DNA from: Lysobacter helvus
GTDB lineage: Bacteria > Pseudomonadota > Gammaproteobacteria > Xanthomonadales > Xanthomonadaceae
Direction of reading: 5' to 3'
NCBI RefSeq assembly: GCF_018406645.1
Contig: NZ_AP024546.1
Span: 372,001 to 436,000 of the forward strand
DNA length: 64,000 bases
Shown here: positions 1 to 15,020 of the stretch, piece after piece
Position numbering within the stretch: position 1 is the stretch's first letter
How the letters are laid out: the number at the start of each line of letters is the position of its first letter
Program-made: the position numbers and the translations under genes
Notes under the pieces: generated by a model
Told to the model about the DNA's origin: nothing
The model's database searches: none
Seen by the model: only the letters and a program-made list of their open reading frames with translations

Positions 1-814
<814 letters not shown>

Positions 815-836
815 CCTGTTGTACTCCACCCGGGAG

Positions 837-1481
837 TCACGAAAGTCTGCCCTGCGCGAGGGCGTAAACCTCGGGCGAACGCTTGCGCGACGCCGCGGGC
901 TTGCGGATGGCCACCCTGGCATACCGCTGCCGGAGCGACCGCACGTAATCGTCGAAACCCACGCCCTGGAACAGCTTGATCAGGAACGTACCGCCGGGCT
1001 TCAGATGGCGGTCGGCGAACTCCATCGCCAGTTCTGCAAGGTGCATCGCACGCGGCTGGTCCACCGCGTCCACACCACTCTTGTTGGGGGCCATGTCGGA
1101 CAGAACAAGGTCCACGGGCTTCCCGCCCAGCGCGAATTCCAGCGCCGATAACACGTCATCGTCCCTGAAATCGCCATGAAGGAACTCCACCCCGGCCAGG
1201 GTGGGCATCTCCAGGATGTCGAGCGCGATCACGCGGCCCGCCGCATCCTGGCCCTTCGCCATGCGGTCCAGCTCGGCCCGGACCCACTGGGACCAGCCGC
1301 CCGGGGCGGCGCCCAGGTCCACCACCACCATGCCCGGCTTGAGCAGCTTGTCGCGGTCGACCAGCTCCTCCAGCTTGTACGCGGCGCGCGAGCGCAGGCC
1401 CTCGGCCTGTGCCTTCTTCACGAAGGGATCGGAGAAGTGTTCCTTCAACCAACGCTGGCTGGACTTGCTGCGGGTGGCCAT
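837..1481 (-). CDS. rlmE: RlmE, 23S rRNA (uridine-2'-O-)-methyltransferase
   Basis: It methylates U2552 of 23S rRNA in the late 50S particle, using S-adenosylmethionine. The 214-residue protein has the SAM loop [11 protein letters not shown] at 55-65. The catalytic K-D-K-E tetrad is recognisable as K36, D129 (LSDMAPN), K169 and E204. The frame is open for 32 more codons upstream, but the ATG at 1481 gives the normal N-terminus [11 protein letters not shown], and the extension would run into the divergent promoter region. ftsH follows 22 nt downstream on the same strand, so the two are probably co-transcribed. A TATCAT hexamer stands 24 nt upstream of the start. Confidence 0.96.
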   Translation of the reverse strand: MATRSKSSQRWLKEHFSDPFVKKAQAEGLRSRAAYKLEELVDRDKLLKPGMVVVDLGAAPGGWSQWVRAELDRMAKGQDAAGRVIALDILEMPTLAGVEFLHGDFRDDDVLSALEFALGGKPVDLVLSDMAPNKSGVDAVDQPRAMHLAELAMEFADRHLKPGGTFLIKLFQGVGFDDYVRSLRQRYARVAIRKPAASRKRSPEVYALAQGRLS

Positions 1482-1504
1482 GGTGGGGGTCCAGCGGGGT
1501 CGCC

Positions 1505-1510
1505 ATGATA
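1505..1510 (-). promoter_or_regulatory. Candidate -10 box for rlmE-ftsH
   Basis: TATCAT on the minus strand (five of six to TATAAT), 24 nt before the rlmE ATG in the 77-bp gap shared with the divergent yhbY. No convincing -35 is visible at 16-18 bp. Confidence 0.4.
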
Positions 1511-1558
1511 CCCTGCGCCTCCCCCGTTCAGGCCGCGCGCGACCCGCGCCGATATCCG

Positions 1559-1870
1559 ATGTCGCCCGCAGTTTCATTGACCAGTGCGCAGACGCGCTTC
1601 CTCCGGGGCCAGGCCCACGACCTGAGCGCCATCCTCCAGGTGGGGGGCAAGGGGATCACCGATTCCCTCATCTCCGAGGTCGACAACGCCCTGGAGCACC
1701 ACGAACTCATCAAGATCAAGATCGCCGCCGAGGACCGCGAGGCCCGCGACGCGATGATCGCCACGCTCGCCGAGCGCTCCGGCGCGGCGCTGGTGCAGCG
1801 GATCGGCCACACCGCCGTGCTGTACCGCCCCAGCAAGGACCACCGGCACATCGTGCTGCCGCGCGGCTGA
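1559..1870 (+). CDS. yhbY: YhbY family ribosome-assembly RNA-binding protein (CRM domain)
   Basis: This is a single CRM-domain protein of 103 residues, the usual size for YhbY, which associates with pre-50S ribosomes. The GxxG-type RNA-binding loop is visible as GGKG at 29-32. The C-terminal [12 protein letters not shown] segment is typical of the family. The frame opens further upstream, but the ATG at 1559 begins [17 protein letters not shown], which matches the family start. It is divergent from rlmE, so two ribosome-maturation genes face away from one short regulatory gap. The Mth938-like gene follows after 18 nt. Confidence 0.93.
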   Translation: MSPAVSLTSAQTRFLRGQAHDLSAILQVGGKGITDSLISEVDNALEHHELIKIKIAAEDREARDAMIATLAERSGAALVQRIGHTAVLYRPSKDHRHIVLPRG

Positions 1871-1888
1871 TCCCGGGCCGCCATCGCC

Positions 1889-2266
1889 ATGCAGCTGAAC
1901 CTCGAACGCCCCGACTACACCTGGTTCCTGCGCGGCGCCGACGGGGCGCACGCCCTCGTCAACGACCGAACCTTCGACCGCGGCTTCGCGATGTCGCCGG
2001 ATTCGATGATCGAAGACTGGCCGGTCACCGACGCCTCGGCGCTGGCGCCCGACGACCTCCTGCCGCTGCTCGCGCTCGAACCCGAACTGATCGTCCTCGG
2101 CACCGGCCCGACGCAGCGCTTCCCGCCCGCGGCCGTCATGCACGCCTGCCTGTCGCGCGGCATCGGCCTGGAAACGATGGACAACGCGGCGGCGGCGCGC
2201 ACGTACAGCGTGCTCGCGGGTGAAGGACGCCGCGTGGTGGTGGCGTTCGTGTTTCCGCGCGCCTGA
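1889..2266 (+). CDS. Mth938-like (DUF498) domain protein
   Basis: A 125-residue cytoplasmic protein of the Mth938/DUF498 fold, whose mitochondrial relative NDUFAF3 helps assemble respiratory complex I. The molecular role of the bacterial members is not established. Family features visible are the N-terminal DYTWFLRG segment, the ELIVLGTGPTQRFPP motif in the middle (about residues 66-80), and the C-terminal ARTYSVLAGEGRRVVVAFV. It follows yhbY after 18 nt and is probably in the same transcript. It ends 1 nt before the stop of the convergent nlpD. No membrane segment or signal peptide is seen. Confidence 0.85.
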   Translation: MQLNLERPDYTWFLRGADGAHALVNDRTFDRGFAMSPDSMIEDWPVTDASALAPDDLLPLLALEPELIVLGTGPTQRFPPAAVMHACLSRGIGLETMDNAAAARTYSVLAGEGRRVVVAFVFPRA

Positions 2267-2267
2267 A

Positions 2268-3044
2268 TCAGCGCTTCGGCAGATAGACCAGCGGATCCAC
2301 CGGCTTGCCGTTGTAGCGGATCTCGAAGTGCAGCATGTCGCGCGCGGCGCCGCTGTGGCCCATCTCGGCGATCTGCTGCCCCGCCTGCACCAGCTGGCCT
2401 TCGTTGACCAGGCGGCGGCGGTTGTGGCCGTACGCGGACAGCCACGCGTCGTTGTGCTTGACGATGATCAGCTCGCCGTAACCGACCAGGCCCGCGCCGG
2501 AATACACGACCACGCCATCGCCCGCCGCGCGCACCGGCGCGCCGTTGTCGCCGGCGATGTCGATGCCCTGCTTCGTCGGTTCGCCGGCCACGTACGAGGA
2601 CAGCACGCCGCCGCTCGCGGGCCACGTCCACGTGATCGGGCTCACCGCCGGTGGCGGCGGCGCGACCGGACGCGGCGGCGGTGCGGGACGCGGGGTTTGC
2701 GTCGATGTCGCAGGCGGACGCGACGCGGTACCCGCCGTCGCAGTCGCCGGCCGCGACGAAGGCCGCGACCCCGGATACAAGCGCAACTGCTGCCCCGGAT
2801 GGATCGTGTACGGCGGACCGATGCCGTTCCACCGGGCGAGGTCGCGCACGTCGATGCCGTTGCGGAATGCGATGCCGTACAGCGTGTCGCCGCGATTCAC
2901 CACCGCGACTTCCCCGGGCTTCGCCACGGCCACGCGCGGCGGCGGCGACGACGTCGGCGCGCGCCGCACGACATGGCTGCTGCCGCACGCGGCCAGCACC
3001 GCCACGCACGCGGCCTGCAACACGAGGCGGGCGCGCAGGCGCAT
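2268..3044 (-). CDS. nlpD: NlpD-like LysM/M23 lipoprotein, probable amidase activator
   Basis: An outer-membrane lipoprotein of 258 residues. It has a signal peptide ending in LAAC (lipidated C20), a LysM domain at about 45-91, a proline-rich linker at 92-135, and an M23 domain at 140-255. The first metal-ligand His of M23 enzymes is replaced (TKQGIDIA in place of HxGxD), as in E. coli NlpD. It is therefore better read as an activator of N-acetylmuramoyl-L-alanine amidases at the septum than as a hydrolase. The ATG at 3044 overlaps the yqaA stop (TGATG), so the pair is translationally coupled. No rpoS follows. Confidence 0.9.
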   Translation of the reverse strand: MRLRARLVLQAACVAVLAACGSSHVVRRAPTSSPPPRVAVAKPGEVAVVNRGDTLYGIAFRNGIDVRDLARWNGIGPPYTIHPGQQLRLYPGSRPSSRPATATAGTASRPPATSTQTPRPAPPPRPVAPPPPAVSPITWTWPASGGVLSSYVAGEPTKQGIDIAGDNGAPVRAAGDGVVVYSGAGLVGYGELIIVKHNDAWLSAYGHNRRRLVNEGQLVQAGQQIAEMGHSGAARDMLHFEIRYNGKPVDPLVYLPKR

Positions 3045-3658
3045 CACGCGCCGTTCGCCCGCACGACGAGCCAGCCGACCAGGCCGACCAGCAATACCAT
3101 CGCCACCCAACCCACCGGTTCGATGTACTTGCGCAGCGTCTGCTCCGCGCGCTCGCCGCCGAGGCGGATCAACAGCGCCAGCAGGAACACGCGCTTGCCG
3201 CGCCCGATCAGCATGCTGGCCATGTACGGCAGCATCGGCACGCCGACGATGCCCGACGCCCAGGTGAAGATCTTCATCGGGATCGGCATGAAGCCGCCGA
3301 GCACGAGGAACGTGAACACCGCCCACGGCGACTGCGCCATCTTCGCCTGCACGATCGCGATGCCCGACTCGATGCCGTGCAGCATCCCGAGCGCCGCGAA
3401 CATCGGCTTGAGCGCTTCGAACGCGTAATGCCCGAGGAAATACCCGACCAGCGCGCCCACCATCGAGCCGGCGAGGCTGATCGTGGCGAACCAGAACGCG
3501 CGGCGCGGCTTCGCCACGCTCATCGGCACCAGCATCACTTCGGGCATCACCGGGAAGATGATCGCTTCGAAGAAACTCAGGATCACCAGGTACAGCGGCG
3601 CGCGCGGGTGCTTGGCCCAGCCGATCGTGCGGTCGTAGAGCGGTCCGAACAGTTTCAT
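3044..3658 (-). CDS. yqaA: YqaA family (DedA/SNARE-associated) inner-membrane protein
   Basis: A 204-residue polytopic membrane protein of the YqaA branch of the DedA/VTT superfamily. It shows the FPVMPEVMLVPM segment around residues 31-42, the glycine-rich re-entrant region around AGSMVGALVGYFLGHY, and further hydrophobic segments near 105-125 and 178-198. Related DedA proteins act in membrane homeostasis and lipid-carrier flipping, but the substrate of YqaA is unknown. The chosen ATG at 3658 begins MKLFGPLYDRTI; upstream codons overlap the pcm reading frame. It lies 4 nt after pcm and overlaps nlpD by 1 nt. Confidence 0.88.
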   Translation of the reverse strand: MKLFGPLYDRTIGWAKHPRAPLYLVILSFFEAIIFPVMPEVMLVPMSVAKPRRAFWFATISLAGSMVGALVGYFLGHYAFEALKPMFAALGMLHGIESGIAIVQAKMAQSPWAVFTFLVLGGFMPIPMKIFTWASGIVGVPMLPYMASMLIGRGKRVFLLALLIRLGGERAEQTLRKYIEPVGWVAMVLLVGLVGWLVVRANGA

Positions 3659-3662
3659 GCGG

Positions 3663-4346
3663 TCAATCCACCATCCCTGGCAGCAGCGGCACGAACACGA
3701 CGGGCACCAGTTGCGTCTCGTCGATCGTGCCGTCGGCATCCTTGCGCAGGCGCACCAGCGATTGCCCGCTGCTCGCGCCCACCGGTGCGACGAGCGTGCC
3801 GCCCGGCGCGAGTTGTTCGGTCAGCGCATCCACGAGCGCCGGTGCCGCGGCGGTGACGATGATCGCGTCGAACGGTGCGAGTTCCGGCCAGCCGATGCGG
3901 CCGTCGTCGTGCTTGGTGCGGATGTTGAAGCCGAGCGTGCGGAAGCGCTTGCGCGCGACGCGCAGCAGTTCGCCGATGCGTTCCACCGTGAACACTTCCA
4001 GCCCCAGCGCGGCGAGGATCGCGGCCTGGTAGCCGGAGCCGGTGCCGATCTCGAGCACGCGCCTGGGCTGCGTCGGTGCGTCGAGCAACGTCTGCGTCAT
4101 CTTCGCCACGACCCACGGTTGCGAAATCGTCTGGCCGTGGCCGATCGGCAGCGCGGTGTCTTCGTACGCACGCGTGGCGAGCGCTTCATCGACGAACAGA
4201 TGCCGCGGCACCGCGCGCAGCGCATTCAGCACGCGCTCGTCGCTGATGCCGTTGCCGCGCAGGCGTTCGATCAGGCGATCGCGCACGCGCTGCGAGGTCA
4301 TGCCCATGCCGATCGCTTCGGGCTGCAAGTGGATGCGCGCCGTCAT
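3663..4346 (-). CDS. pcm: Pcm, protein-L-isoaspartate O-methyltransferase
   Basis: It repairs isoaspartyl residues in aged proteins by SAM-dependent methylation. The 227-residue protein carries GHGQTIS at 69-75 and the SAM-binding motif [13 protein letters not shown] at 99-111, both diagnostic of the family. The ATG at 4346 overlaps the surE stop as ATGA, the coupling seen in many proteobacteria. A longer open frame upstream lies inside surE and is rejected. It is part of the surE-pcm-yqaA-nlpD block, linked elsewhere to stationary-phase survival. Confidence 0.96.
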   Translation of the reverse strand: MTARIHLQPEAIGMGMTSQRVRDRLIERLRGNGISDERVLNALRAVPRHLFVDEALATRAYEDTALPIGHGQTISQPWVVAKMTQTLLDAPTQPRRVLEIGTGSGYQAAILAALGLEVFTVERIGELLRVARKRFRTLGFNIRTKHDDGRIGWPELAPFDAIIVTAAAPALVDALTEQLAPGGTLVAPVGASSGQSLVRLRKDADGTIDETQLVPVVFVPLLPGMVD

Positions 4347-5122
4347 GCCTTCGTCCCCAGCGAGGAAGCGAGCCCACCGACCCAGCTGGCGACCTGTTCC
4401 AGCGCCTGGTAGCGCGTGAGGTCGACGTGGATCGGCGTGATCGAAATGTGCCCGGTGCGCACGGCGTGGAAGTCGGTGCCGGGGCCGGCGTCCTGTTCCG
4501 GGCCGGCCGCGCCGATCCACCACCAGTTGCGGCCGCGCGGATCCAGCTGCGGCACGCACGGTTCGGCGCGATGGCGATGGCCCAGGCGCGTGACTTCGAA
4601 ACCGGCGATGTCGGCCCACGCAAGATCGGGCACGTTGACGTTGAGGATGGTGTCGGCCGGCAGCGGGTCGGTCTTCAGCCGCGCGGTGATTTCCACCGCC
4701 GCGCGCGCCGCGGTTTCGTAATGGCGGCCCACGTGGTCCGGCGTGGCCAGCGACACCGCGACCGCGGGCAGGCCGAGGAAGCGGCCTTCCATCGCGGCGG
4801 CCACGGTGCCGGAATAGATGACGTCGTCGCCGAGGTTGGCGGTGGTGTTGATGCCGGACACGACGATGTCGGGCTCGGCCTCCAGCATGCCGGTGATCGC
4901 CACGTGCACGCAGTCGGTGGGCGTGCCGTACACCTTGAAGCGGCCGGGTTCCAGTTCCACCACGCGCACGGGGCCATCGAGGGTGAGCGAATTGCTCGCG
5001 CCGCTGCGGTCGCGGTCGGGGGCGACCACGATCACTTCATGCCCCGCTTCCCGCAGCCCCTCGGCGAGGATCCGGATGCCGGGGGCGTCGACGCCGTCGT
5101 CGTTGCTGACCAGTACGCGCAA
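4343..5122 (-). CDS. surE: SurE, 5'/3'-nucleotidase
   Basis: A metal-dependent nucleoside-monophosphate and short-polyphosphate phosphatase of 259 residues. The metal site is complete: D8 and D9 in SNDDG, S40 in DRSGASNS, and N92 in [10 protein letters not shown]. The length is normal. It heads the surE-pcm-yqaA-nlpD run. A TATGAT hexamer about 48 nt upstream (minus strand, 5170-5175) suggests its own promoter, which fits its separation from truD by the opposing Smr gene. Confidence 0.97.
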   Translation of the reverse strand: MRVLVSNDDGVDAPGIRILAEGLREAGHEVIVVAPDRDRSGASNSLTLDGPVRVVELEPGRFKVYGTPTDCVHVAITGMLEAEPDIVVSGINTTANLGDDVIYSGTVAAAMEGRFLGLPAVAVSLATPDHVGRHYETAARAAVEITARLKTDPLPADTILNVNVPDLAWADIAGFEVTRLGHRHRAEPCVPQLDPRGRNWWWIGAAGPEQDAGPGTDFHAVRTGHISITPIHVDLTRYQALEQVASWVGGLASSLGTKA

Positions 5123-5169
5123 TGCCCTGTCCTTGAATGCCGCGACAAAGGCAGCGGCCTGACGCGGGC

Positions 5170-5175
5170 ATCATA
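5170..5175 (-). promoter_or_regulatory. Candidate -10 box for surE operon
   Basis: TATGAT on the minus strand, about 48 nt upstream of the surE ATG, in the 113-bp gap between the divergent surE and Smr genes. No clear -35 is visible. Confidence 0.4.
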
Positions 5176-5235
5176 GCCTCGCGTCGCAGGGCATGGCGAC
5201 CTCGCGCGTGCATCGCGCGCGCTAATCTGTGGGGA

Positions 5236-5802
5236 ATGGCCAGGTCCAAGCCTCCGCGTGACGATGCACCGCCCGAACCACCGGTGGACGACGCCGCGTT
5301 GTTCCGCGATGCGATCGGCTTCGTGCGCCCGTTGCCCGAGCAACCGCCGCCGCCCGAACGCCCGCGCCCCCGCCCCGTGCCGCGCATGGCGCAACGGGAC
5401 GAGGCGGACGCGGCGAGCGAGTTCCGCCGCGCACTGACGGCCGATGCGCTGGAAGCGGGCGATGCGCTCTCCTACCGGCGCGACAACGTGCCGCCGCGGA
5501 TGTTGCAGCGGCTGCGGCGCGGCGAGTTCGCCGCACAGGACGAGATCGACCTGCACTGGGCCGACATGCGCCAGGCCGAAGCGATGCTGCGCGAATTCCT
5601 GGCGCACGCGCGGGCGCAGGGCCATGGCTGCGTGCGCATCATCCACGGCAAGGGCCTGCACGGCGACAGCAGCGCGCCGGTGCTGAAGAACCTCGTCGAT
5701 CGCGTGCTGCGCCACCGCGCGGACGTGCTGGCGTTCCATTCGGCGCCGGCCAACCAGGGCGGGACGGGCGCGGTGCTGGTGTTGCTGGCGGCGAAACGCT
5801 AG
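5236..5802 (+). CDS. Smr domain protein (SmrA-like endonuclease)
   Basis: A 188-residue protein with a proline-rich, low-complexity N-terminus and a C-terminal Smr domain at about 102-187. The domain carries DLHW at 105-108, the active-site HGKG at 137-140 and GGTGA at 175-179. Proteins with these motifs are nicking or ribonuclease-type enzymes; some cleave mRNA at stalled ribosomes. The ATG at 5236 was chosen because upstream codons overlap the surE promoter area. It runs against the surrounding operon, and its TAG shares the palindrome CTAG with the truD stop. Confidence 0.88.
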   Translation: MARSKPPRDDAPPEPPVDDAALFRDAIGFVRPLPEQPPPPERPRPRPVPRMAQRDEADAASEFRRALTADALEAGDALSYRRDNVPPRMLQRLRRGEFAAQDEIDLHWADMRQAEAMLREFLAHARAQGHGCVRIIHGKGLHGDSSAPVLKNLVDRVLRHRADVLAFHSAPANQGGTGAVLVLLAAKR

Positions 5803-6812
5803 TCGATCGCGCCGAAATCGCCGATTTCCGCCAGCACCGTCGTCGCGTAACTGCCCGGCGGCAGTTCGAACGCGAGCTGCAACACGTCGTCCGCTTGCCA
5901 TTCCCACTGCAGCTTCGCCGGCAGCAAGCGCAGCGCTCGGCGTTCCTGCTTCATGCCTTCCGACTCCAGGCCGGTGCGCAACGCCAGCGAGGTCGCGTCG
6001 TCCAGCGCCTGCAACTCCAGCGCCTGCGCCGCGCCCGTCGTGCGCAATTCGCCGCGGCCCCACAGCGGGCCGGTCGGATGGATGTCGAACGTGCGCAGGC
6101 GTTCCGCCAACGCCGCGTCCAAGGGTTCGGGCCCGAACACGCTGCGCGATCCATCGAGCATCCACACGTCGCCATCGATCGCCTGGTCCCACGTCCCGGC
6201 CGCAACGCGCGCATCGAGCACGCGGTTGAACAATGCCGAGCGCGCCGCGGACAGCAGCACCGAACGCTGGTCGCGCTTCACGCGCCGCCCGCCGAACATC
6301 GCCAGCGCCTGCGCCACGTTGTCGCCGGTGCGACCGAAGCGCTGCACGCCGAACGCATTCGGCACGCCGCGCGCCGCGATCGCCTGCAGGCGCGCATCGA
6401 TCGCATCGCGCTCGCCCACGACATCGCGCAACACCAGCACGAACGCGTTCCCCGCCAGCGCACCGCGCGGCAACTTGCGCGCATGCCAGTGCGCGTCGAC
6501 GACGTGCATGTCGTCCGACTCCAGCAAGGCCAGGTCGGGCGCGACCTTCTTCGGCAAGTGCACGGTGAAGCGCTGCCGCGTCACCGCGTGGCGATCCTTC
6601 ATGCCCGCGTAGCTCACGCCCATCTCGGGAATGCCCGCCCATTGCGCGAGGCGCTTCGCGGCGAACGCGGTGTTCATCCCGCGCTTGTCGATCGTCAGCA
6701 GCAGGTGCTCGCCCTGCCCGCTCGCCTCGAACGCGTCGAGCTCGTCGACGCGGAAATCCTCCGGCGTCGCGCGCAGGCGCGCAGACAACACGGCGGGGCC
6801 GTGCGCACGCAT
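5799..6812 (-). CDS. truD: TruD, tRNA pseudouridine(13) synthase
   Basis: It makes pseudouridine 13 in tRNA-Glu. The 337-residue protein has the catalytic aspartate at D73 in the motif [14 protein letters not shown], and the [14 protein letters not shown] signature further on. The ATG at 6812 is used. A GTG at 6830 in the same frame would overlap the ispF stop as GTGA and add six residues, and that alternative is equally possible. It is the last gene of the leftward pyrG-to-truD run and ends tail to tail with the Smr gene. Confidence 0.96.
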   Translation of the reverse strand: MRAHGPAVLSARLRATPEDFRVDELDAFEASGQGEHLLLTIDKRGMNTAFAAKRLAQWAGIPEMGVSYAGMKDRHAVTRQRFTVHLPKKVAPDLALLESDDMHVVDAHWHARKLPRGALAGNAFVLVLRDVVGERDAIDARLQAIAARGVPNAFGVQRFGRTGDNVAQALAMFGGRRVKRDQRSVLLSAARSALFNRVLDARVAAGTWDQAIDGDVWMLDGSRSVFGPEPLDAALAERLRTFDIHPTGPLWGRGELRTTGAAQALELQALDDATSLALRTGLESEGMKQERRALRLLPAKLQWEWQADDVLQLAFELPPGSYATTVLAEIGDFGAID

Positions 6813-6826
6813 CGCGGGGCTTGCGT

Positions 6827-7306
6827 TCACTTCGGGATAAGCAGGCACACGGCCTGCGCGGCGATGCCTTCGCCGCGGCCGGTGAAGCCCAGTTGTTCGG
6901 TGGTGGTCGCCTTGACCGAGATCGCATCCACGGCCACGCCGAGGTCGGCGGCGATCAGGCCGCGCATCGCACCCGCGTGCGGCCCGATGCGCGGGCGTTC
7001 GCAGATCACGGTGATGTCGGCGTTGCCGAGTGCCCAGCCGTGTTCGGCGAGCATCGCGTTGCAATGGCGCACGAACATGCGGCTGTCGGCGCCGGCCCAG
7101 CGCGGATCGCTCGGCGGGAAGTGCCGGCCGATGTCGCCCAGCGCGAGCGCGCCGAGCAACGCATCGCACAGGGCGTGCAGCACCACGTCGCCGTCGGAAT
7201 GCGCGACCACGCCGCGATCGTGCGGGATGCGCACGCCGCCCAGCATCACGAAGTCGCCGGGCCCGAAGGCATGCACGTCGAACCCCTGGCCGATGCGCAT
7301 GTTCAT
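6827..7306 (-). CDS. ispF: IspF, 2-C-methyl-D-erythritol 2,4-cyclodiphosphate synthase
   Basis: This is the fifth step of the MEP isoprenoid pathway, which closes the cyclodiphosphate with release of CMP. The 159-residue protein has the zinc ligands D10 and H12 (GFDVH) and H44, the AHSDGD motif at 35-40, and the C-terminal [17 protein letters not shown] signature. The ATG at 7306 overlaps the ispD stop (ATGA); a second ATG at 7300 is possible. ispD-ispF adjacency is usual in gammaproteobacteria. Confidence 0.97.
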   Translation of the reverse strand: MNMRIGQGFDVHAFGPGDFVMLGGVRIPHDRGVVAHSDGDVVLHALCDALLGALALGDIGRHFPPSDPRWAGADSRMFVRHCNAMLAEHGWALGNADITVICERPRIGPHAGAMRGLIAADLGVAVDAISVKATTTEQLGFTGRGEGIAAQAVCLLIPK

Positions 7307-8016
7307 GGGCGACGCTCCGGCATCGACACTTCGCGCGACAGGCGCAGGAGGAATTCGGCCAGCGGCAGGTCCGCGGGCGTGGTGACTTTCAGGTTGTCGT
7401 CGCTGCCTTCGACCAGCAGCGGACGATGGCCCTGGCGCTCCATCGCCATCGCTTCGTCCGTGACGGCGATGCCCGCGTCGCGCGCGGCTTCGAGCGCGCG
7501 CGTGAGCTGGAAGCGGCGGAACAACTGCGGCGTCAGCGCGCGCCACAGGCGATCGCGCGACTGCGTGCCGTCGATGCCGCCGTCGTCGCCCGCCAGCTTG
7601 AGCGTGTCGCGCACGGGCGTGGCGAGGATGGCGCCGACGGGATCGCCGCGGCCGAGGTCGAGCAGGCGTTCGAGGTCCGACGCGCGCAGGTGCGGACGCG
7701 CTGCATCGTGCACGAGGACGAAATCATCGGGGCGTACGTCGTCCGGCAACGCGGACAAGCCCGCGAGCACCGAGTCGGCGCGCGCATCGCCGCCGATGCA
7801 CGTGCGCACCGGCTTGCCTTCCACTTCGGTCCAGCCCGGCCACAGCGCATCGTCCTGCGCGAGCACGACCATCGCGCCGCCCACCGATGGATGCGCGAGC
7901 ACCGCGCGCAGCGAATACGCGATCAGCGGCAGGCCGGCGATGTCGAGGTATTGCTTCGGGATGGCGCCGCCATAGCGCGAACCGCGACCGGCGGCGGGCA
8001 CGATGGCCCAGATCAC
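7303..8016 (-). CDS. ispD: IspD, 2-C-methyl-D-erythritol 4-phosphate cytidylyltransferase
   Basis: It activates MEP with CTP in the MEP pathway. The 237-residue protein has the nucleotide-binding [10 protein letters not shown] loop near residues 7-16, KQY after it, and the [11 protein letters not shown] signature. The start is a GTG at 8016 that overlaps the ftsB stop as GTGA; no ATG in a suitable place gives the glycine-rich loop. It is translationally coupled to ftsB upstream and ispF downstream. Confidence 0.96.
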   Translation of the reverse strand: MIWAIVPAAGRGSRYGGAIPKQYLDIAGLPLIAYSLRAVLAHPSVGGAMVVLAQDDALWPGWTEVEGKPVRTCIGGDARADSVLAGLSALPDDVRPDDFVLVHDAARPHLRASDLERLLDLGRGDPVGAILATPVRDTLKLAGDDGGIDGTQSRDRLWRALTPQLFRRFQLTRALEAARDAGIAVTDEAMAMERQGHRPLLVEGSDDNLKVTTPADLPLAEFLLRLSREVSMPERRP

Positions 8017-8369
8017 TGCGGGGTCTCCGCAGGATCGGCGGCGGGCGCCTCGTCGGCGGTCGCCGTCGATGCCGGTTCCACCACGCGATAGAACGTTTCG
8101 CCCGGCTTGATCATGCCCAGCTCGCTGCGCGCGCGTTCTTCGACCGCCGCTTCGCCCGACTTGAGGTCTTCCACTTCCGCCGCGACTTCCGCGTTGCGCT
8201 GCTTCAGCCCGCCGTTGTCGCGCTGCTGCTGGTGCACCTGTTCGGCCAGGTCCTGCACTTCGCGCGCGCCGCCGTGCCCGACCCACAGCCGGTACTGCAG
8301 CCACGCCAGCAGGACGGCGAGCACGAGCACGATCGCGCCGAGCCAACGCATGGAGCGCAGGGCGGGCAT
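8013..8369 (-). CDS. ftsB: FtsB, divisome bitopic protein
   Basis: A small division protein that forms the FtsQLB complex and signals septal peptidoglycan synthesis. It has one membrane segment ([20 protein letters not shown], about residues 7-26), then a coiled coil with EEVE/DL repeats, then the conserved [20 protein letters not shown] block. The length is 118 residues from the ATG at 8369; an ATG at 8351 (MRWLG) is as likely and gives 112. The C-terminal tail is Ala/Pro-rich. It lies 8 nt after eno. Confidence 0.92.
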   Translation of the reverse strand: MPALRSMRWLGAIVLVLAVLLAWLQYRLWVGHGGAREVQDLAEQVHQQQRDNGGLKQRNAEVAAEVEDLKSGEAAVEERARSELGMIKPGETFYRVVEPASTATADEAPAADPAETPQ

Positions 8370-8377
8370 GGCGACGT

Positions 8378-13082
<4,705 letters not shown>

Positions 13083-13121
13083 CTATCCTGCGCGCCCACG
13101 TCGCCGCATCGATCGCATCGC

Positions 13122-15020
13122 ATGAATTCGCGCTACAACGCCGCCGACATCGAAGTCCTGTCCGGCCTGGATCCCGTCAAGCGCCGCCCGGGCATGTACA
13201 CCGACACCACGCGCCCGAACCACCTGGCGCAGGAAGTCGTCGACAACGCGGTGGACGAAGCCCTCGCCGGCCACGCCGACAGCATCGAAGTGGTGCTGCA
13301 CGCCGACGGCAGCTGCGAGGTGTCCGACAACGGCCGCGGCATGCCGGTGGACATCCACCCGGAACAGAAGATCCCCGGCGTCGAACTGATCCTCACGCGC
13401 CTGCACGCGGGCGGAAAGTTCAGCAACAAGAACTACACCTTCTCCGGCGGCCTGCACGGCGTGGGCGTGAGCGTGGTGAACGCGCTGTCGAAGCACGTCG
13501 ACGTGTACATCAAGCGCGACGGCAACGAATACCGCATGTCCTTCGCCGACGGCGACCGCGCCTCCGCGCTCGACATCGTCGGCAGCGTCGGCAAGAAGAA
13601 CACCGGCACGCGCCTGCGCTTCTGGCCCGATCCGAAATATTTCGACACGCCGAAGTTCAACCTGCGCTCGCTCAAGCACCTGCTGCGCGCCAAGGCCGTG
13701 CTGTGCCCGGGCCTGGCGGTGAGCCTGTTCGACGAAGCCAGCGGCGAGCGCGTCCACTGGTGCTACGAGGATGGCCTGCGCGATTACCTGCGCGGCGAAC
13801 TCAACGCCGACGGCCCGCGCGAAGTGCTGCCGCCGGATCTGTTCGTGGGCGCGCTGAAGAAGGACACCGAGATCGTCGACTGGGCCGTGGCCTGGGTGCC
13901 GGAAGGCGACCTCGTGCAGGAAAGCTACGTCAACCTCATCCCCACCGCGCAGCACGGCACGCACGTCAACGGCCTGCGCACGGGCTTCACCGATGCGCTG
14001 CGCGAGTTCTGCGATTTCCGCAACCTCCTGCCGCGCGGCGTGAAGCTGGCGCCGGAAGACGTGTGGGACCGCGTCGCGTTCGTGCTGTCGGTGAAGATGA
14101 CCGACCCGCAGTTCAGCGGGCAGACGAAGGAACGCTTGTCGTCGCGCCAGGCCGCCGGCTTCGTCGAAGGCGCCGCGCACGATGCGTTCTCGCTGTGGCT
14201 CAACCAGCACACCGAGATGGGCACGCGCATCGCGCAGCTCGCCATCGAACGCGCCAGCGCGCGCCTGAAGACCGAAAAGCAGATCGTCCGCAAGAAAGTC
14301 ACGCAAGGCCCCGCCCTGCCCGGCAAGCTCGCCGACTGCATTTCGCAGGACCTCTCGCGCACCGAACTCTTCCTCGTCGAAGGCGACTCGGCCGGCGGCA
14401 GCGCGCGCCAGGCGCGCGACAAGGACTTCCAGGCCATCCTTCCGTTGCGCGGCAAGATCCTCAACACGTGGGAAGTCGCCTCCGGCAGCGTGCTCGCATC
14501 GACCGAAGTGCACGACCTCGCGGTGGCCATCGGCTGCGATCCGGGCAAGGACGACATCACCGGCCTGCGCTACGGCAAGGTGATCATCCTCGCCGACGCC
14601 GACTCCGACGGCCTGCACATCGCCACGCTGCTCACGGCGTTGTTCCTCAGGCATTTCCCCGCGCTGGTCACGGCCGGCAACGTGTTCGTCGCGATGCCGC
14701 CGCTGTTCCGCGTCGACGTGGGCAAGCAGGTGTTCTACGCGCTGGACGAAGAAGAAAAGCGGTTGCTGCTGGAACGCATCGAACGCGAGAAGCTCAAGGG
14801 CGCCGTGCACGTCACGCGCTTCAAGGGCCTGGGCGAAATGAACCCGCAGCAGTTGCGCGAATCCACCATCCATCCCGACACGCGCCGCCTGGTGCAGCTC
14901 ACGGTGGACGACGGCGACGAGACCCGCGCGCTGATGGACATGCTGCTGGCGAAGAAGCGCGCCGGCGATCGCAAGTCGTGGCTCGAACTCAAGGGCGACC
15001 TGGCCACGCTGGAGGTCTGA
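13122..15020 (+). CDS. parE: ParE, DNA topoisomerase IV subunit B
   Basis: This is the ATPase and TOPRIM subunit of topoisomerase IV, which unlinks daughter chromosomes. Of its 632 residues, the GHKL ATPase region shows VDNAVDEALAGH, DNGRGMPVD and GGLHGVGVSVVNALS. The TOPRIM domain carries EGDSAGG near residue 420 and DADSDG near 493. Length and C-terminus (GDLATLEV) fit ParE and not GyrB, which is longer. The ATG at 13122 gives MNSRYNAADIEVLSGLDPV, the family start. A TATCCT hexamer at 13084-13089 may be its -10. Confidence 0.96.
   Translation: MNSRYNAADIEVLSGLDPVKRRPGMYTDTTRPNHLAQEVVDNAVDEALAGHADSIEVVLHADGSCEVSDNGRGMPVDIHPEQKIPGVELILTRLHAGGKFSNKNYTFSGGLHGVGVSVVNALSKHVDVYIKRDGNEYRMSFADGDRASALDIVGSVGKKNTGTRLRFWPDPKYFDTPKFNLRSLKHLLRAKAVLCPGLAVSLFDEASGERVHWCYEDGLRDYLRGELNADGPREVLPPDLFVGALKKDTEIVDWAVAWVPEGDLVQESYVNLIPTAQHGTHVNGLRTGFTDALREFCDFRNLLPRGVKLAPEDVWDRVAFVLSVKMTDPQFSGQTKERLSSRQAAGFVEGAAHDAFSLWLNQHTEMGTRIAQLAIERASARLKTEKQIVRKKVTQGPALPGKLADCISQDLSRTELFLVEGDSAGGSARQARDKDFQAILPLRGKILNTWEVASGSVLASTEVHDLAVAIGCDPGKDDITGLRYGKVIILADADSDGLHIATLLTALFLRHFPALVTAGNVFVAMPPLFRVDVGKQVFYALDEEEKRLLLERIEREKLKGAVHVTRFKGLGEMNPQQLRESTIHPDTRRLVQLTVDDGDETRALMDMLLAKKRAGDRKSWLELKGDLATLEV

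Noticed and set aside
2268-3044. NlpD as an active peptidoglycan endopeptidase
   Set aside because: The first metal-binding His is missing, as in known amidase activators.
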